Shown here one piece after another: positions 48,789 to 60,970 of a DNA stretch of 64,000 nt. Made by a program: the position numbers and the translations under genes. The DNA is taken from NCBI GenBank assembly GCA_004123355.1, contig SCHM01000003.1:2232001-2296000 (forward strand). The letters are read 5' to 3'. The stretch is from Amphirosellinia nigrospora (lineage: Eukaryota > Ascomycota > Sordariomycetes > Xylariales > Xylariaceae). Under the pieces are notes generated by a model that had not been told where the DNA came from, searched no databases, and saw only the letters and a list, made by a program, of their open reading frames with translations. The number at the start of each line of letters is the position of its first letter. Position 1 is the stretch's first letter.

Positions 48789-50387
48789 ATGTATGTCCCA
48801 GTATTAACCCTCCTGGCGGCCACCCAGGCCCTGGCCATGCCGTCTGCGTCGACTCTGAAGAGCCGTGCAGCGGCACCAGCCGCCTATGTCACGACCTCCG
48901 ATCTTAGCCACAAGCTAAGCTCGGCCGCGGCCCCCGTCTCGGGGCGTGGAACTGGCGGGAGCTCCACGTGGGCCCTGACGGTCGACGACACGTCGTCCGG
49001 CTACAAACAGACCATCATCGGCTTCGGCGGCACCGTGACGGACTCCACCGTGACGGTTATGAACGCCCTCCCTGCCGACAAGAGGAACCAGTTGATCCGG
49101 GAGCTCCTCACGCAAGATGGTGCCGACTTCAGCTTCCTCCGACACAACATCGCAGCGTCGGACTTGGCCGCCCCCCGGCGTACTCATACGATGACGCTGG
49201 TGGGAAGGCAGACCCGAGTCTGCAGAGCTTCAACCTCGGCGACCGAGGCACCGCCATGGCGAAGATGTTGGCCACTATGCGGGGCGTCAAGTCTGGCCTC
49301 ACCATCCTGGGGAGCCCGTGGAGTGCTCCTGGATGGATGAAGCTGAACCGAGTGAGTATATGCCGCATTGCCACATGTAGCCCGCTTCCCCGTAAGGGGA
49401 AAACTACTTGATATGCATCCATTCTAACGCACGCAGGTGCTTACCGGCAACGCAAACAACAACAATCTCGACCCGCAGTACTACTCGTCGTACGCACAGT
49501 ACTTCGTGAAGTACCTGCAGGCGTTCAAGAGCAACGGGGCGACGATCGACGCCATCACGCTGCAGAACGAGCCCCTGAACAACCAGGGCAACGGGCACGT
49601 CACCATGTACCAGTCGGCGGACGAGGCGGCGAAGGTGACCCAGCAGTACGTCGGCCCCGCGCTACGCAGCGCCGGGTTCAACACTAAGATCTGGGCCTAC
49701 GATCACAACACCGACCAGCCCGACTACCCGCGCACCGTGGTGAATGGAGCTAACGCCTACATCGACGGCGCGGCGTGGCATTGCTATGCCAGTAACCTGG
49801 ACTGGACAGTTCTGACGAGCTTCCACAATGCTTACCCCTCAAAGCATCAATACATGACCGAGTGCTGGGTAAGTGGTGGCCCCCAGAGATCGAGCTAAAG
49901 AAATGACTGACCTTCCTCTCGCCAGACATCCCCCCAAACCTCCTGGTACCAATCCTCCAAGAACACCATCGGACCCCTGCAGAACTGGGCCGAGGGGTCC
50001 CTGATGTGGACTTTGGGAACCTGGACACAAGCCTCCGACGGGACCTTCGGGCCGTACATCCCGGGCGGCTGCAGCACCTGCCGAGGCTTGTTCACGGTGA
50101 ACCAAGCAGCGGGCACCTACCAGTATACCATCGACTACTACACACTCGCGCAGTTCTCGAAATTCATCCCCAAGGGCGCCGTGATCCTGTCCGGCACGGG
50201 CAGCTTCAGCTACGACGGCTACAGCGGTATCCAGTCCGTCGCCTCCAAGAACCCCGACGGGACCAGGACCGTGGTTATCGAGAACACGTTTGGCAATGAT
50301 GTCTACGTCACTGTTACTACCAAGAGCGGACAGACGTGGAGTGGGAATGCCCTTGCTAATAGTGTTACTACTTGGATCCTGCCTTGA
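48789..50387 (+). CDS. Secreted glycoside hydrolase family 30 (endo-beta-1,6-glucanase-like)
   Basis: Retaining glycosidase that probably cleaves beta-1,6-glucan outside the cell; glucosylceramidase activity is the main alternative in GH30. The start at 48789 has context GGCACCATG and gives a signal peptide MYVPVLTLLAATQALAM; the longer upstream frame from 48669 lacks this. Exons are 48789-49351, 49437-49868 and 49926-50387, about 484 aa. Motifs: QTIIGFGGTVTDSTVTVMNA, FLRHNIAASDL, LTILGSPWSAPGWMKLNR, and TLQNEP with the acid/base Glu (codon 49569-49571, about residue 233). The nucleophile Glu is in YMTECW (codon 49860-49862, about residue 330). The C-terminus carries the small beta-domain (YTIDYYTLAQFSKFIPKGAV). 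One frame break lies near 49172, in a run of six Cs. Family call secure. Confidence 0.92.
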
Positions 50388-51039
50388 GCTATGTGTATCT
50401 AGTTAAGATAAGATTATCCAATTCCTCAAGCTGGGGAATATGACGAATAAACGTGAACATGAGATTTACAAACCCCTGAATAACCAGTTATTCAAGATCG
50501 CCTTTTTTTTTAAATCATCTTCCGTAGGTCAAACAGGACTACAAGACTGCTTTAAAGAACTTGCATTGAAACCAACCCTCGCAGTGCTTATCTAAGCTCT
50601 TGCAATGTAGTGTGTGTTGCCTCAAATGTGAGATCTACCGCCTTTAGCCACTGCTTCACAACTTGAAGGTGATGCTTCATGTTATTTTTGTCGTCTCCCG
50701 CCCCATTGTCGGTTCTCCCCCTCCATTCGGAGTTGCGTCCAAGCTACGCCGGCCCGTAGTAAATAGAGCCATGAATGTGTAGCTTGAGGAAGAGGCGCTA
50801 TCTAGACGTAGTAGTTGATTGATATGTCACATAATATGTATAGGCTGAATAAACACTGCTTAATAACTAGAATAAAGTATGTATAAGAACTGGATTAAAA
50901 AGGTATTACGAAAAAATAACTATGGTATAATGAACTTGGAAGGAATTTAGGTAGGGGTAGCAGGGGGTGGTGGATGAGTTCGAACCGTTCGAGCTCTGAA
51001 GTTACCCACCATTTCACTGAGCCTCCCTCCTGAAGATAT
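50388..51039. other. Intergenic region downstream of the GH30 gene
   Basis: 3' flank of the GH30 gene. No coding region or RNA gene seen; moderately AT-rich around 50820-50940. Confidence 0.4.
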
Positions 51040-51417
51040 TCTTCGACCTATGTAGCCGGAGACTGAGTGTCTCGGTCTTCAAGTTCAGCTTTGGCATCTG
51101 CCTGAGACTCACGATAACTTCGTACGACTACCTCAACCTCGTAGGGTAGTGTTTAGCGAGCTCCGTGCTAGATCTGTGTGGCACTGTCCCTGTACCGGAT
51201 CCGTATAACATAGGGTTTCACCGAGAGCCGATGCCGAGCACCGAGACAAGTCAGAATCCGGGTACACGAGGGCGTAGGAATATATGTGAGGATACAAGAA
51301 TATAAAAGATATGAAATCCTCGTATTCAGAGATGTAGAAATAGAGATATCCATGGCACCATGGTCGTTTATTAGCAAATTCATTCTATCCCAAGCCCTCT
51401 ATCAAGCCCTTGTTACA
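51040..51417. repeat. Dispersed repeat copy B, rearranged relative to copy A
   Basis: The left block (about 51040-51205) is the reverse complement of about 43960-44130, and the right block (about 51330-51417) is a direct copy of about 44216-44313, ending GCCCTTGTTACA. Identity by eye is roughly 80-85%, with both transitions and small indels, so the copies are old. The block between (51206-51329) has no counterpart in copy A. The relative inversion of the left block indicates either a composite element or a local inversion. Confidence 0.55.
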
Positions 51418-54250
51418 CTTATTCAGTGACGTACAACCCGGCAGGGTTAAAAGACGCAAGGCTCTCCATATAATCGGGAGCACGAGAGAAATGACGGTCA
51501 GTGTTGTGAAGTGAACCACGCGGAGTATCATTATTGAGAGGAGGGCGACGCGAAGGAGATGAAGAGAACCTAGCTCTTAATCACTTATCGTTCAAATTCC
51601 AAGGAGCGCTAGACATGTTCTGAAAATGGCAGTGTTGGGTAGCTTAAGAAAACGAAAAATAAGTTGCGAGGGCGAATTCCCGCTACTAGACCCCCATAAT
51701 ATAGCTTCGGCGCTCTGTGCGTGCTACGAGCAATTATACTATGAAGATGATATATGTTCTTGATTGACACATGTTGTTACGCAACTGTCCCTAAGATTTT
51801 GTGACACTAGGGTAGTGATTTTTTTTGTTTGCCCCTCGGTTAGCTACACGTGTAACGACCTAGGATGAGGTAAGTGTCAGAAAACGATATCGTCATAGCG
51901 TCATTAGCAATGATGATGTACGTGTTTGCGACAGTAGACTATTGATGACTCCTGTAATTGGTCACTGGACTATGCCTCTGGGTATAAAAGTGCGATGAGA
52001 AATCCTAGCTATATGCACTTACGGTATCCCTGTGAAGACTGAGTAAGGTTATTCGGCAGTTGGTATCATGCAAGTTCAAAAGAGGGACTGAACCATCAAG
52101 TGAACGTTGCATTCCAGGACATCAACTTCGTAAAGAGCCGTCAATGTGAAAAGGTCCTAGCGGCGAAGACTTAGAAATATTATAGTTGCAAGTTTTCTTC
52201 CATGAAGTCAAGGGGCAGTGGAACACTTGACCCCTATCATGTCAGGCGAGAAATCTATAATCCATATCTTTGAAAACCTTCACTCCCAATTCTTGATCTC
52301 CAGTCCTCATTTCTCCTCGCTTTCGTATAGCTTGTTTCGTATGATTTGACAGTTCACAAACAAGGCCCGGACAAAGTCTCCAGCTCATAATACGTATGAA
52401 GTCCCAGTCTCTCGGTACATGTAACAAGTATTCCCTTGCCTATTTCGGTAGCGGTTGCGTTTATCGTATTGCTACCTCAGTGTACTAGGCATATGAAGTC
52501 AAGGGGTACAGATAAAACTTTTGCATTTGTACGACTATGATCACATGAACAGGTCTTAGTCTCAAGCTTTTATGACAATAACGTAGTGGAGAGCCATGCC
52601 AATGAATCGGGCTTTCCCATCCCGCAAGCATAGGCCATTCAGCGGATATCATCATCCGGTTTATGATTGCATGGCGATGGATATACCTATCTCCATAAAA
52701 GCTATTCATGGAAGATTCAACTGGGGAGAAAAATTGGCATTGTATGTGCTAAGTTGTTTGTTTTTAGCGTTGGATTCAAATGTCCATACTGTATACGACG
52801 AGATAAGCTTAATGCATGTTATGAGCAAGTCGGCCAAAAATAGTGAAAGTGTTTGATGGAAAGTGATGAATAGGTTGCGTCGCCTGTCATTAGACATGGG
52901 CGATGAAACCCCCGTATCTCCACCCTCTCCTATTGTTGGGCAAAGCTTTGCACCAAGGCTGCCTCGGACCATCCGCGCTGGATCATATTAGAATCTTCGT
53001 TACTTACATGTGCCGAAGCATCCGATTGGTCGATTATGAGTAACCATTGCACGGCGTGGAAGCAAGGAAGGCAGCGAGAATCTAATTCGTCTCGCAGATT
53101 AGATGACTATATATGTCGAGTGTTCTACTAAGGGCAAGTAACTGACACCGAAAGAGGTCAGCTGTGCTACATATATTGGCATCAAGACTTTCTTAAATAA
53201 TACAACTTAAGCGTTTTTAAAGTTTACTATGTACTCCTAGATATATATAGTAAACTTAACATGGACGGCATCGATAGATATCGTAGTTGGATGCTACTTC
53301 GGTGAACCTCCTATGTATTAGTCGAAGTGAGTGACTTTTTCTCGTGAGGTGAGACAGCTAACAGTGGAAAGCTGAAATAGTACTCCAGGCTGATCTAGTG
53401 AGATAATGGACATCCGCGTAGAAACTCAAGAAATAGGAGACGCTCTGGACTGACTAGATGAACCAGAAAGTCTACCCAGTGCTCTTGTAGATCTACCTAG
53501 CGCCATATGCAAACTTGATTTCATTTAAACTGTTTATTCTACACCACGGTGGTAAGAACTTTAGGCTGCAGTCGAGACACCTATTATCTATTCATAGGGT
53601 ACGAACAAGGGGCAATACAGCATGCGCCAAATAGAACAAGATGGCAATCATCATTCCACGGAACTTCAAATCATGGTTTCTCATCTTCACAGATCAAGTA
53701 ATACGATGTCGAAGATTGTAGTTCGTATTGACCTCCCCTGACGTTTGAGGGGGATACAAAGTACTGTACTATGCGGCGGTATGGAATGTCATAAATCCCC
53801 GAAAGGCAACGTCAGAGGCTGTTGGGTTGGTCGACTAAGAATGAGCTCAGCGAACAAGTTACATCTACGGAGTTAGGGGGGTCACGGCGAGATATGTCCA
53901 TAGCACAATACTACGGATGGCGGGTTTATAAAAGGCGTCTTAAGTGCTTTGAATATGTAGCATTATAATTCTCTCTGTTACGATCTGTGGACCTTGTATT
54001 ATTGTGCGCATAAGGTAGCTAGCTAAGTAGGTAGTTGTTACCTATCGTGAAGTTATAGATAGATCTGATAAGGTAGACTATCCTCTACGCTAGATAATTA
54101 TGCCGATCAGCTCCAAATTGGTGAAGCCAGTTAGCGTCCTATTAAACATCAGGACTGCATTAGCTGCAGCTGTCACAATTAATCAATCACATGGCATTCA
54201 TGCTAGTATAATTTCTCTCCACGTGGGGTATCGTACTTAATCCGATGTCG
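51418..54250. other. Gene-poor region, nothing supported
   Basis: About 2.8 kb of GC-moderate DNA. All open frames are short, on both strands, without recognisable domains, signal peptides or splice patterns. No tRNA-like B box or CRISPR-like repeat was found by eye. Confidence 0.4.
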
Positions 54251-54757
54251 TCAAGGGAACAACCTACCCAATACCTTACCCGCGTATTCGGTCGGCTTTG
54301 GTTCCCTTTCATCAATAGGTATGCGTGTTACATGCAACCGGCGCATGAACAACGAAATAAGTTGGGCCTGAGCGGGCTCGGGAAACGTTTTCTGCACTAG
54401 AAAACCTGCTAGAAACAAGCCCAACGTCTTTGGCGGTGGGGACGGGGTGTCGGTTCGCTCGCTGGAGGAGGTTTCGGTGGCTTTTAAGGGAAAGGACGGG
54501 GCGGCGGACGATTGTGCAACCCGATTAAATGGGCCTTGGAAATGAGAAGAAGCGGCCGTTTGTCTGTTATCAGACGACGCTACGCTAGGAGTGTTGCAGG
54601 GAGCAGGGCGTGCTATAGCTAAGTGGGTGCGTGGCATGGAACTCTGGCATGGATGGATGGATCTGGGCCTAATCCGGAACGCTCTGTATCCTGTCCAGAC
54701 AGCACAAACATTCATTGCGCGATCGAAGATGAGAAGGGGTTCTGGGGCTGTCGACAT
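54251..54757 (-). CDS. Small hypothetical protein
   Basis: I do not recognise this protein. A continuous minus-strand frame of 168 codons starts at Met 54757 (MSTAPEPLLIFDRA); an upstream Met at 54808 would add 17 residues. It has a Ser/Pro/Thr-rich middle (TDTPSPPPKTLG), a short hydrophobic patch (LGLFLAGFLVQ) and a basic C-terminus (MRRLHVTRIPIDEREPKPTE). The length is above what is common for chance frames nearby and the composition is gene-like, but there is no family signature, so it may be spurious. If real it is transcribed away from the ABC transporter. Confidence 0.3.
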   Translation of the reverse strand: MSTAPEPLLIFDRAMNVCAVWTGYRAFRIRPRSIHPCQSSMPRTHLAIARPAPCNTPSVASSDNRQTAASSHFQGPFNRVAQSSAAPSFPLKATETSSSERTDTPSPPPKTLGLFLAGFLVQKTFPEPAQAQLISLFMRRLHVTRIPIDEREPKPTEYAGKVLGRLFP

Positions 54758-54808
54758 GATTGGTTGCTCGGGTAGGATGCGAGTACTCGTACACAACCCG
54801 AACCACAA

Positions 54809-56283
54809 CCACGTTTGTCTTGGTGTACCTGTCTTGGTGTACCTGGTCAGGAGGTGCAGAGGTACCCTAAGCCCAGGTACCGGTATTACATTGCTCGCTC
54901 GCTACCTCCTAGTGTAAAGACGCCTGTCTTTCAACGGTTGTTTACTTAGTAAAAACGTTTGATTCGACGCCATGTGGGATGAATAAGATCAAGCTAGTGT
55001 AGTGTCGCGTACTTTTTCGGAACCACTAGTGCCTGTACACTAGATAACGTTATGATGGCGCCAGATCAGCTCTGTGCCGTACCAATTTAATATCGCGAAT
55101 ACCGCCGCGAGCCTTGAGCCTTGTAACGAGGGGCTACGATCATCACGTTGAGCATCAACATTGTTGCACGGTCCCAGTACACGTCTCCGTCTCCATACTC
55201 GAGACATGACGGAGACATATGCGCCACGACCAGGAAACCAAATGTATTATGATGACACGTTGTGACAACTTGCATCGGTTGGGCCCGTTGCTGCAATGCG
55301 GTTCCGGCAGCGTGGGACATCATCCATTGGGACCATCGCGGCACTACACTACACCGGGAATAAGGCGTCCGGGGCTTGCTTGCATAATTTTTTACCCTTT
55401 TTACCCTCCAGGCTCGTTACCAATGTAGGCAATCCCGATGCCCGCCGCCGCCCAGCCAAAAGAGAGTCAATTGTCTTTCTATTGACATCATAGATGCAAG
55501 TTGCACATATGATTGTTGATTGAGCTTTCATGATGTAACGGTGGAGAGAGAGCCACCTACCTAAGCACAAAGAAAGAAGGGACAAAAATAAGGGAACTTA
55601 CCTACTTAAGAAAAGAAAAGAGAAAGTTATGCAAATCGGTCGGCGGGGTGCCGGGTATATGAGGAGTCCGACGGGATCCTACAGTTATACAGCTGCCCCC
55701 CTTCAATTCGTTGCTCAGCGGCGGACCGAAAGGGTCGGACACTTCTTGTGCTGAGCGCTGAGTAGATGCTGCTAGCGTATGCCACCGCAGCCTATTGCCC
55801 CCCGGAATACCGCTCAAGATCTCTACCTATATTTGCTCGCTAATGCCTGGTCTTTATGTAGCCTCCTTCCAGGTTGTCTTCGCAACGCGCCAAGAATTCG
55901 AACACCACTGGACCCTGGATAATACTTGGTATATAATTAATCAGACAGGGCCCCCCTCCCGGATCCAATTCGAGATTTAACAAGACCGTAACATTGGACT
56001 GTGCTTTGCACCTCCTTAAACTTCCTCTTCGCCTATTAGTCTTGTAAGTTTGTCCTTGTCGCTCGCTGGTGTGCCATCCTCGCCGATTAACTTGTTTTCA
56101 ACTCTAGTAATAAATTCTAATTCTTCTCTCTTCTCTCTTCTCTTTCTTGTGATTTAGCCTCGCAACATCGCCGTTCCCTAACTGGTGCCAATCATTGGGC
56201 GCGTGTTGCGAATCTTAGTAGTAGCCCATACATCTGACGATAAAAGTGATTCGCTGTCTGGGCTCGTCCAGCGAGGTGTCAAG
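54809..56283 (+). promoter_or_regulatory. Upstream region of the ABC transporter gene
   Basis: No supported gene in 54809-56283. A pyrimidine-rich tract (about 56115-56152, repeated TTCTCTC) lies about 130-170 bp before ATG 56284, a usual position for fungal transcription start regions. No certain PDRE or other drug-response element was found by eye. Confidence 0.5.
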
Positions 56284-59200
56284 ATGTCGTGGACAGGCGG
56301 CGGGTTTTCGAACTATGACCGCACCGCTCAGGCTACGGCGTCGCCGCTCGCGTCGCCGGTGCACGAGGAGCTAGGGGAAGCAGGAGGCGATGAGAAAACA
56401 AACAACGTGTCGAGGACGCGGACAACCTCTGTCACCGAGGAAGGCCACGATAACGTGGGTAAGAAGGAGTTAACAGGGTCGAGCGATGAGTCCACCGATG
56501 ATGACGCAGTTGAGCTCGAGCGTCGCGAATCACTCGTCCACGAACTAGCACGCAAGTACACATCACATTCCCAGGCCCACTGGACCCCGGGCACCAACCC
56601 TTACTTGGATAACGACGAGAACTCGCCTTTGAACCCGGCTTCGTCCAAATTCAGCGCCCGGGCCTGGGCCAAGGCGATGGTGGAGATGACCTCGAGCGAA
56701 GGAAAGGAGTTTCGAACGGCTGGTGTGTGCTTCCAGAACTTGAGCGTCCACGGTTTCGGTTCCGCCACCGACTACCAGAAGGATGTCGGTAATGTCTGGC
56801 TGGAGGCCGTTGGCTTGGGCCGCAGGGCCTTGGGAAACAAGGGCAAGAAGATTGACATTCTGCGAAACTTCGACGGCCTCGTCCCGCAAAGGTGAGATGT
56901 TAGTGGCTTGGCCCTCCTGGATCTGGATGCACTACGTTGCTGAAGGCAATTGCCGGCGAGACTGCTGGTATCTACATCGACAACCAGTCCTACTTCAACT
57001 ACCAGGGTATCCCTGCCAAGGAGATGCATACCAACCACAGAGGCGAGGCCATCTACACGGCCGAGATCGATGTCCATTTCCCCATGTTAACGGTCGGCGA
57101 GACCTTGACTTTCGCGGCTCAGGCACGTGCTCCCCGCCATCTACCCGAGGGTGTCAACAAGAGACATATGCCAAACCATCTCCGGGATGTTACTAATGGC
57201 TATGTTCGGTATCTCGCACACTATCAACACACGTGTGGGTAACGAATATATTCGCGGTGTCTCTGAGGTGAACGCAAGCGGGTCACCATCTCGGAGGCCA
57301 CCCTGAGCCGTGCTCCCTTGCAATGCTGGGATAACAGTACCGAGGTTTGGACAGTGCCAATGCGTAGAGTTCTGTAAGACGCTACGAACGCAGACTGAGT
57401 TGTTTCGGAAACACGGCTTGCGTGTCGATTTACCAATCCCCCCAAATCGGCTACGATTGCTTCGACAAGGTGACTGTCTTATACGAAGGCCGGCAGATCT
57501 TCTTTGGCCGTACCGACGAGGCCAAACAATACTTTATTAACCTTGGTTTCGAGTGTCCTGCCCGTCAGACAACCCTGATTTCTTAACTTCGATGACTAGC
57601 TCAATCGAGCGTATCGTTCGAGACGGTTTCAAGGGCAAGGCGCCACGCACGCCGGATGAGTTCGCCGCGGCCTGAAGAATAGCGCTGAGTACAGGCTCTA
57701 CAAGTCGAGATTGAAGAGTACAAGAAGGAACATCCCATCAATGGACCGGACGCTGAGGCTTTCCGTGCTTCAAGGAGAGAGCAGCAGGCCAGGAGCCAAC
57801 GCCCGGGGTCTCCGTTCACATTATCTTTTCTGCAACAAATCAAGCTCTGTCTCTGGCGAGGTTGGCTGCGACTTAAGGGCGACCCCAGCATCACGATCGG
57901 GGCTCTTATCGGCAACTTTATCACGGCTCTCATCGTAGGCAGTGTGTTCTACAATCTCCAACCCACGACGGCGAGCTTCTACCAAAGAGGCTCCTTGATC
58001 TTCTTCGCTTGCCTGCTGAATGCATTTGCGAGTGCTCTTGAAGTAAGTCGGTTTGTATTCATACTTCCAGATTTTATGTGGCTAACCGACACATTCAGAT
58101 TCTTACTCTATATGCTCAACGTCCTATTGTCGAGAAGCATTCTCGCTATGCCTTGTATCACCCTTCTGCCGAGGCGGTCTCGTCTATGCTGTGCGATTTG
58201 CCCTACAAGATCCTCAATACCATCATCTTTAACACGACGCTGTACTTCATTACGAACCTGCGGCGTGAACCTGGTGCCTTCTTCTTCTTCGTGCTCTTCT
58301 CATTCTTCACGGTCTTGTCCATGAGTATGATCTTCCGTACCATCGCTTCTTCGTCGCGGACGCTCTCGCAGGCTCTGGTGCCGGCCGCTGTTCTCATTCT
58401 TGATCTTGTCGTCTTCACCGGCTTCATCGTCCCGGTTGACTATATGCTGAGCTGGTGTCGCTGGTTGAACTACGTCGATCCTCTCGCCTACGCCTTCGAA
58501 TCGCTCCTGGTCAACGAATTCTCTGGTCGGCAATTCACATGTACCGAAATTGTCCCCTCGCCAAGTCTGGGTGCCGAATACCAAAACGTCAATCCCATGA
58601 ACCATGTTTGCAGTGCCGTAGGTAGCGTGCCTGGCTCGAGCACTGTGGATGGAGACACATATTTACGGACGGCATACAAGTACGAAGCTATTCACAAATG
58701 GCGAAACCTGGGTATCCTTATTGGATTTATGCTTTTCTCCTTGTTTCACGTACATGGTCGCCGCCGAGATTGTATCCGAGAAGAAGTCCAAGGAGAGGTT
58801 CTTGTGTTCCGACGCGCCACAACCCGCACAGTTTAAGGAGCGCAAGGGCGATCTCGAGGATGGCGCTGGTCCCCGCGTCGGCCCGATTGCTACTAACGCA
58901 AGCCGCCCTGTGCGAACGATAAAGAGGCTGGCATGTTAGCAGAGCAAAAGAGCGTCTTCCACTGGAGCGACATATGCTACGATATCAAGATCAAGGGTGA
59001 ACCAAGACGTATCCTCGATCACGTCGACGGTTGGGTCAAACCCGGTACGCTTACAGCTCTTATGGGTGTTTCTGGTGCCGGAAAGACCACTCTTCTGGAC
59101 GCTTTGGCAAGCCGTATTACCATGGGTGTAATCACCGGCGACATGTTCGTTGATGGTCCGCCCTGCGATGCTTCTTTCCAGCGCAAGACAGGTTATGTTC

Positions 59201-60970
59201 AGCAACAGGATTTGCATCTCGCCACTACAACAGTTCGTGAGGCTCTCAACTTCTCCGCTATTCTGCGTCAACCGCCGATGTGCCACGTGAGGAGAAGCTC
59301 GCGTACGTCGAAGAGGTCATCAGGCTTTTGGATATGGAAGAGTACGCCGATGCTGTCGTCGGTGTCCTCGGCGAAGGCCTTAATGTCGAACAGCGCAAAC
59401 GTCTGACCATCGTGTCGAACTCGCTGCTAAGCCACCGCTACTCCTGTTTGTCGACGAACCTACCTCCGGTCTTGACTCGCAGACTTCTTGGGCTATTCTG
59501 GACCTACTGGAGAAGCTCACTAAGAGCGGACAAGCCGTCTTGTGTACGATTCATCAGCCCTCCGCTATGCTTTTCAGCGATTCGACCGACTCCTATTCTT
59601 GGCCAAGGGTGGCAAGACTGTCTACTTCGGCGAGATTGGCGAGAACTCTCACACCCTGACCAGTTATTTCGAACGCCATGGTGCTCCTAAGTGCCCGTCT
59701 ACCTCTAACCCTGCCGAGTGGATGTTGGACGCTATTGGTGCTGCCCCTGGAAGTACAACTGACCGTGATTGGTTCCAAACGTGGCGCGAGAGTCCCGAAT
59801 ACCGGGATGTGAAGACCGAGCTTCAGCGGTTGAATGACGAGTCACCTGAACTACCCCCACCAACGCAAGATGATCAGTCCTTCCGCGAACACGCTGCTCC
59901 GTTCATGACCCAGTTCAGGGAGGTTACCTACCGTGTCTTCCAGCAGTACTGGCGCAACCCGACCTACATCTACTCCAAAGCCGCACTCTGTACCTTCGTC
60001 GCCCTGTTCATCGGTTTCGTCTTCTTCCGCGCCCCCAACACCATCCAGGGTCTCCAGAACCAGACATTTGCCGTCTTCCAGCTGCTCACCGTATTTGGTC
60101 AAATGGTCCAGCAGACGATGCCACACTTTGTCGTGCAGCGTTCGCTGTACGAGGTCCGTGAGCGCCCGTCTAAGGTATACAGCTGGCAGGTCTTCATGCT
60201 CTCACAGATCCTCGTCGAGATTCCCTGGAACACCTTCATGGCCGTCATTATGTTCTTCAGCTGGTACTACCCCTTGGGCCTGTTCCGGAACACGTACGAG
60301 GATGGCGCCACGACAGAGCGTGGTGCCCTCGTCTTCCTCCTAGTCCTGGCCTTCATGCTCTTCACGTGTACCTTCACCCACATGATCATCGCCGCATTCG
60401 AAACGGCCGAGGCCGGTGGTAACGTTGCCAACATTCTCTTCACGCTATGCCTCATCTTCAACGGTTCCTCGCCCGCCCCGGCCAGTTCCCGCAGTTTTGG
60501 ATCTTTTTGTATCGCGTCAGTCCATTTACGTATCTTGTCTCGGCAATGCTGTCTACGAGTGTCGCCAATACGAGCATCACGTGCGCCGCGAACGAATTGT
60601 TGAAATTCGCCCCGCCCGCCAACGAGACTTGCAAGACGTACATGGCGACGCAGATCGCCGCTGCTGGTGGCTACCTCCAACCCGGCACCGAGAACAGCAT
60701 GACTGACTGCGTGTACTGCCCCTTCGCAAGTACAAACGACTATCTTAACAGCATCAGCATCCATTATAGTAAGTCTTACTTACTCAAAACTCGTCGGTCC
60801 CTTTTTGACACGATCAATGACTAACATGACCTTCCTCTACAGGTGACCGCTGGCGCAACTTTGGCCTGCTCTTTGTTTATATCGTCTTTAACATCTTCGG
60901 CGCTCTCTTCCTCTACTGGCTCACGCGTGTGCCTAAGAAGCCGAGAATGACGAAGGCGAAGAAGGAATAA
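56284..60970 (+). CDS. PDR-type ABC transporter (ABCG full-size, CDR1/PDR5-like)
   Basis: Plasma-membrane pleiotropic-drug-resistance efflux pump, NBD1-TMD1-NBD2-TMD2, about 1518 aa. Start [14 protein letters not shown] at 56284. NBD1 has the family's deviant Walker A ([16 protein letters not shown], about 56915), signature region [11 protein letters not shown] (about 57265) and GLDSAN. TMD1 includes [20 protein letters not shown] and [20 protein letters not shown] with an intron at 58043-58098. NBD2 has canonical Walker [15 protein letters not shown] (59065), the degenerate signature [11 protein letters not shown] and Walker [19 protein letters not shown]2 includes [20 protein letters not shown] and [21 protein letters not shown] second intron, 60769-60842, precedes the last exon ([20 protein letters not shown], ending MTKAKKE). 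The asymmetry of deviant NBD1 and mixed NBD2 is normal in this family. At least ten one-base frame breaks, densest at 56890-57700. Confidence 0.92.

Noticed and set aside
49750-50116. Minus-strand frames over the GH30 gene
   Set aside because: GC-rich third positions of the real plus-strand gene create these shadows.
50970-51000. A GTTCGAACC-like motif as a tRNA B box
   Set aside because: No matching A box or foldable cloverleaf lies upstream at the right distance.
60267-60764. A 165-codon minus-strand frame
   Set aside because: It is a mirror of the ABC transporter's second membrane domain; the plus strand has the conserved protein.
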